A stretch of 9,095 nucleotides of DNA from Deltaproteobacteria bacterium (GTDB taxonomy: Bacteria; Desulfobacterota; Binatia; DP-6): positions 1 to 9,095 of the forward strand of contig VBLA01000148.1 of the NCBI GenBank assembly GCA_005879245.1, given 5' to 3'. The notes beneath the pieces were generated by a model that was not told the origin of the DNA, did not search any database, and saw only the letters and a program-made list of their open reading frames with translations. Below are positions 5,740 to 9,095 of this stretch, piece after piece. A program made the position numbers and the translations under genes. Each line of letters begins with the position of its first letter. Position 1 is the first letter of the stretch.

Positions 5740-8700
5740 TCACAGCCACAAAATCTCCCCGCTCGCCGTGAACAAGAGCCCCGCTCTCACGCGGCCCTCC
5801 ACCAGCCCGGTCGCACGCAGCGCCTCCACATATATCTCCAGCTGCCGCCCGTACTCCGGGTAGTCAGCGAGCATCCGCCCCGACTGCGGCGGTGCGTCCG
5901 TCTTGAAGTCGATCACCACCATCTCGCCGTCCCGCGCGAGCAGCAGATCGATGAAGCCGACGAGCAGCCTCCCGCCCGCGGCGAGCAGGCAGACCGGGTA
6001 CTCGGACTGCGACTCCCGCCCTCCGAGCGCCCCGACAGCCGCAAGCGCCTGCTCGACGTCACCCACCGCCTCCTCGAACCGCTCCGCGAGCCCGTGCTCC
6101 GACGCCGCGCACCGGACCCAGTCCACCACGCCGCCCCGCGCCCCGCCGAGCGCGAGCTCGATGGCGCGATGCACCGTCGACCCGAAGACCCGGCCGTACC
6201 TGGACTTCTCGGCCTTCCGCACGCGCTCGCGAGGCGTCTCGTCTGCGTCCTCCTCCGCTTCCTCACCAAGAGCCCCCCTGGCCGCCGCGGTCACCGCCGT
6301 CGGGACGGCAAGCGGGGCTCCCGCTACTTTCAACGCCTCGCAGAAAGCGCCCTCCGCCCCCTCGATCCGTGCCTGGAGGGCTGCGTCGGCCACGAGCCCG
6401 GGTCTCGGCGACTCGCCGGCCAGCGCCCACGCCGGCGGGGTCTCCCGACGGTATGTCTCGGCCCGCTCGATGGCGTCCGGATCCGCGCCCTTCATCATTG
6501 TCGGGAGGATCTTCGCGCCCGGCGCCGCAACCTCGCACTCCGGGACGACGAGGAGGTCACGCGCCCGCGTCACCCCGACGTAGTAGAGTCGCTGGCGCTC
6601 CGCGGTGGCCGCCTTTTTTTCCAGATCGAGGAGACCCCTCCCCGGCGGCATCTCGGCCTCGAGCCCCTGCATCGCAAGGACGAGGCCGTCGCCACTCCGC
6701 GACACGCGCCAGCAGCCGTCGACGCGGCCCTTCTCCTCCGCGAAGCTGTCCCACAGGATGACGACCGGGAACTCGAGCCCCTTCGCCTGGTGGATCGTCA
6801 TGACGCGCACGGTGTCCGGGTCCTCGGCATCCGGCGGATCGAGCTTGATCGGCGCGTCTACCCACGCCCGCATCTCCCGCGTCACACCGTCGTAGTCGAG
6901 GCGCTGTTCGGCCGCGCGGCGCCCGAGCTCGAAGGCGACCTGGTAGAGGGTCCCGAGCGCCTGCGGGCCGTTTGGCCCCGTCGCCACGAAACGGCCGAGG
7001 GCCGTGCGCTCGATCAGATCGATCGCGGTCTCGATGGGCGGCTTCGCGTGGCGGTCGCGACGCAGCTCGCGTACGATCGCCTCCGCCTCCTCGAGCCGGG
7101 CCTGCGCCGCCGCGATCTCCGCGTCGCCGTTGGCGGGAAGGCGACGAGCGACGACGTCCAGGAGGTCGAGCGCGAAGAAAGGCGGGCGGAGAAGCGCGGC
7201 CCTCGCGACGCCGTCCGAGCGGTCGGCCAAGAGGCGGAGGCCGAGCAGGTACTGGCGGACGAGCGGACTCGAGAGGAAGAGCGTCCCGCCGTGCGCGCTG
7301 TAGCGGATGCCCAGGGCGTCGAAGGCGCGGAGCAGGAGGGGCACGTTCGTCGTGACGTGGGCGAGGACGGCGACGTCGCCGTAGCGCACGTCGCGCTCCG
7401 TAGAAGTCTCCGGATCGCGGACCTGGAAACGGGACGCCACCAGCCAGCGGATCCGGCGCGCGATCGCCTCGGCCTCGAGCGCGCGGCCGTCGCCGACCAG
7501 CAGGCGTTCGCCATCATCCCTCGTGAAGGGCAGAACGTGGACCGCCGGGTCGGCGCCAGGGATCCCGGGGTCCGCCTCCACCCGTTCGTAGAAGACCCGA
7601 CCCGCGGCCGCGTCGAAGGTCTTGCTGCTGCCAGCCGGCCGTGTGCCCAGCAGCCGGCGCATCTGGCTGTTGGCGAACTCGATCAGCTTGGGACGGCTCC
7701 GCATGTTCGTCGAGAGCCGGACGACCAACGCGCCCTGCTCCCGGAGGAGCCGATGAGCCTCCGCGTACATCGCGATGTCGGCCCGCCGGAAGCGGTAGAT
7801 CGATTGCTTCGGATCACCGACGACGGTGAGACTGCCCCGCCGGAGATGCACCTTCCTCCAGTCGTCGGCCTCCGCGCCGTCCTCCGCGAGGAAGAAGATG
7901 ATCTCGCACTGCAGCGGGTCGGTATCCTGGAACTCGTCAACGAAGACGTGGTCGAAGAGACGCTGGAGCTGACGCCGCGCGCCGGCGTCGCCGCGCAGCA
8001 GGTCGCGCAGCTTGACGAGCAGGTCCAGCTGGTCGAGGACGCCACGCTCCTCCTTCACGCCGTCGTACAGCGCCTCCACCACACCGCGCGTGCGCGCGAT
8101 GCGGGCGCCCATCCAGTGGTCCAGGGGACCGAGGAGCTGCCCGCGCCACTCGTCCTTGAGGTTCTGGAAGAGGTCCCACGTGGCGTCGTCGCCGTCGAAG
8201 TCGCGCCCCTTCCGGTAGTCGGGCTTCTTGCCGATCGCCTCGTGGACACGCTGGAAGGCCTCCGCGGTGCTGTCCACCTCCGCTGCCTCGCGAAGGCGTG
8301 CTGCTACGTGCCGCAACCATCTCCCGCCGCGGCTCGACGCCGGCGCGGCGCTCAGCTCGGTCGCCATGCCGGCGGCCAGCTTCCTGACGGCGTCCAGGTC
8401 CGGCTCGTAGAGATCCGGGATGTAGGCGACGTCGCGCGTGTTGATCATGCCCTCGACGAGCAGGTCGACCCCGGCGAGGGTGTAGTTCTCGAGCTCTTGC
8501 GACTCCATGCGCAGAACCGCGCCCGCCGTCCGGACGGTCTCCTCGACCTCGGCGATCGGCACGGGCCCGGCAAAGCGCCCGCCGAGCGCCTGGGGGAGCT
8601 GCGCCGTCTCCGCGCCGTGGACGAGCCGGTCGAACACGGCACGCACCAGCTCGTCGGTCTCCTCGGCGATCTCGTAGCTGGGGCTGATCCCGGCCTCGAC

Positions 8701-9081
8701 GGGACGGAGGCGCAACAGGCGGTCGGCGAAGCTGTGGATCGTGCCGATGTAGGCGGTGTCGACCGCGCCGAGCGCCAGGCGCAGCAGCGACGCTCGCGGC
8801 TCCGCGGCGCCCGCATCGCGCAGCGCCTCCAGCAGCTTCTGTCGCAGGCGGTACCGGAGCTCGCCCGCGGCGCGCCGCGTGAACGTGATCACCGCGAGAC
8901 GGTCCAGCGGCGCGGGAGTCGCCCCGGGCTCCGTCGGAGCCACCATCTCGACGACGCGGTCGATGACGAGGGTCGTCTTCCCGGTGCCGGCCCCGGCGTC
9001 GACGAGTACGTTCCGCGCTCGCTCCCGGACGGCTTGTCGCCGCTCGCTCTCGTCCGGCAGAGGGCGCGGCTCAGTCGGCAT
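5740..9081 (-). CDS. AddA/RecB-type UvrD-family helicase with C-terminal RecB-like nuclease
   Basis: Complete 1113-residue DNA helicase-nuclease, expected to process double-strand breaks for RecA-dependent repair with an AddB- or RecC-like partner. All superfamily 1 motifs are readable: Walker A AGAGTGKTT (29-37, K35), Ia ITFTRRAAGEL, Ib GTIHSF (H116), II VDEFQDTD (D382, E383), III VGDPKQSIYRFRR (D423-Q426), IV STNMRSRP (N459, R461), V TIHQAKGLEFP (H764-G768) and VI YYVGVTRARDLL (T838-R841). The C-terminal nuclease is intact: GSTVH (H971), GFID (D1045), IDFKTD (D1058, K1060) and QLEIY (Q1080-Y1084). No cysteine cluster follows QLEIY, so the Fe-S variant is not indicated. The length is slightly below typical AddA or RecB proteins (about 1150-1250 residues). 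The ATG at 9081 has GGAGG (9088-9092) six bases upstream, supporting the start. AddA versus RecB cannot be decided without the neighbouring subunit; the neighbour past the right edge is the place to look. Confidence 0.95.
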   Translation of the reverse strand: MPTEPRPLPDESERRQAVRERARNVLVDAGAGTGKTTLVIDRVVEMVAPTEPGATPAPLDRLAVITFTRRAAGELRYRLRQKLLEALRDAGAAEPRASLLRLALGAVDTAYIGTIHSFADRLLRLRPVEAGISPSYEIAEETDELVRAVFDRLVHGAETAQLPQALGGRFAGPVPIAEVEETVRTAGAVLRMESQELENYTLAGVDLLVEGMINTRDVAYIPDLYEPDLDAVRKLAAGMATELSAAPASSRGGRWLRHVAARLREAAEVDSTAEAFQRVHEAIGKKPDYRKGRDFDGDDATWDLFQNLKDEWRGQLLGPLDHWMGARIARTRGVVEALYDGVKEERGVLDQLDLLVKLRDLLRGDAGARRQLQRLFDHVFVDEFQDTDPLQCEIIFFLAEDGAEADDWRKVHLRRGSLTVVGDPKQSIYRFRRADIAMYAEAHRLLREQGALVVRLSTNMRSRPKLIEFANSQMRRLLGTRPAGSSKTFDAAAGRVFYERVEADPGIPGADPAVHVLPFTRDDGERLLVGDGRALEAEAIARRIRWLVASRFQVRDPETSTERDVRYGDVAVLAHVTTNVPLLLRAFDALGIRYSAHGGTLFLSSPLVRQYLLGLRLLADRSDGVARAALLRPPFFALDLLDVVARRLPANGDAEIAAAQARLEEAEAIVRELRRDRHAKPPIETAIDLIERTALGRFVATGPNGPQALGTLYQVAFELGRRAAEQRLDYDGVTREMRAWVDAPIKLDPPDAEDPDTVRVMTIHQAKGLEFPVVILWDSFAEEKGRVDGCWRVSRSGDGLVLAMQGLEAEMPPGRGLLDLEKKAATAERQRLYYVGVTRARDLLVVPECEVAAPGAKILPTMMKGADPDAIERAETYRRETPPAWALAGESPRPGLVADAALQARIEGAEGAFCEALKVAGAPLAVPTAVTAAARGALGEEAEEDADETPRERVRKAEKSRYGRVFGSTVHRAIELALGGARGGVVDWVRCAASEHGLAERFEEAVGDVEQALAAVGALGGRESQSEYPVCLLAAGGRLLVGFIDLLLARDGEMVVIDFKTDAPPQSGRMLADYPEYGRQLEIYVEALRATGLVEGRVRAGLLFTASGEILWL

Positions 9082-9087
9082 CGTCCG

Positions 9088-9092
9088 CCTCC
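9088..9092 (-). promoter_or_regulatory. Ribosome binding site of the helicase-nuclease
   Basis: On the minus strand GGAGG lies six bases before the ATG at 9081. This is good Shine-Dalgarno spacing and fixes the start ahead of the Walker A region. No promoter can be seen because the window ends 14 bases upstream of the start codon. Confidence 0.7.
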
Positions 9093-9095
9093 GTC

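Noticed and set aside
5903..6583. Plus-strand open frame opposite the nuclease domain of the helicase-nuclease
   Set aside because: Ser/Pro/Arg-rich shadow of a strongly conserved nuclease domain; no family features.
1..9095. CRISPR array, tRNA, rRNA, insertion sequence or attachment site
   Set aside because: No regularly spaced repeats, cloverleaf-like segments, transposase motifs or flanking direct repeats were found by reading; four genes and short spacers account for nearly all the sequence.

Overview
This is a GC-rich stretch (about two thirds G+C by eye) of densely coding bacterial DNA. It holds four protein-coding genes and no visible RNA gene, insertion sequence or CRISPR array. The extreme codon bias, the very long antisense open frames, the secreted cysteine-rich and beta-rich proteins and the AddA/RecB-type recombination enzyme fit a soil or environmental Gram-negative lineage. 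From memory, the extracellular domain style resembles deltaproteobacterial or Candidatus Binatota-like genomes; that placement is an inference, not a demonstrated match.

Layout. (1) Bases 1-504, plus strand: the C-terminal end of an ABC-F ATPase of the Uup type, cut by the window edge. (2) Bases 520-3051, minus strand: a large secreted vanadium-dependent haloperoxidase with a complete metal-binding and catalytic residue set, preceded by a cysteine-rich domain of over 200 residues. It converges on the ABC-F gene with only 15 bases between the two stop codons. (3) Bases 3052-3380: a divergent intergenic region with two short hairpins and a strong ribosome binding site for the next gene. (4) Bases 3387-5609, plus strand: a secreted modular protein of about 740 residues, with a signal peptide, a small beta domain, an internal signal-peptide-like segment, a carboxypeptidase-regulatory-like segment, a helical segment and three tandem C-terminal modules, each with a cysteine pair. 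(5) Bases 5610-5739: a convergent spacer with a GC-rich hairpin. (6) Bases 5740-9081, minus strand: a complete AddA/RecB-type helicase-nuclease, probably the downstream member of an operon continuing past the right edge.

How they fit together: the haloperoxidase and the modular secreted protein are divergent and share an upstream region, so co-expression of two extracytoplasmic proteins is possible but unproven. The ABC-F and helicase-nuclease genes are housekeeping-type flanks for translation and double-strand break repair, which makes the central pair look like an accessory insertion between conserved genes. The most notable features are the cysteine-rich/haloperoxidase fusion and the triple-module secreted protein with its buried signal-like sequence. 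I see no multi-gene defence or biosynthetic system that can be called new.
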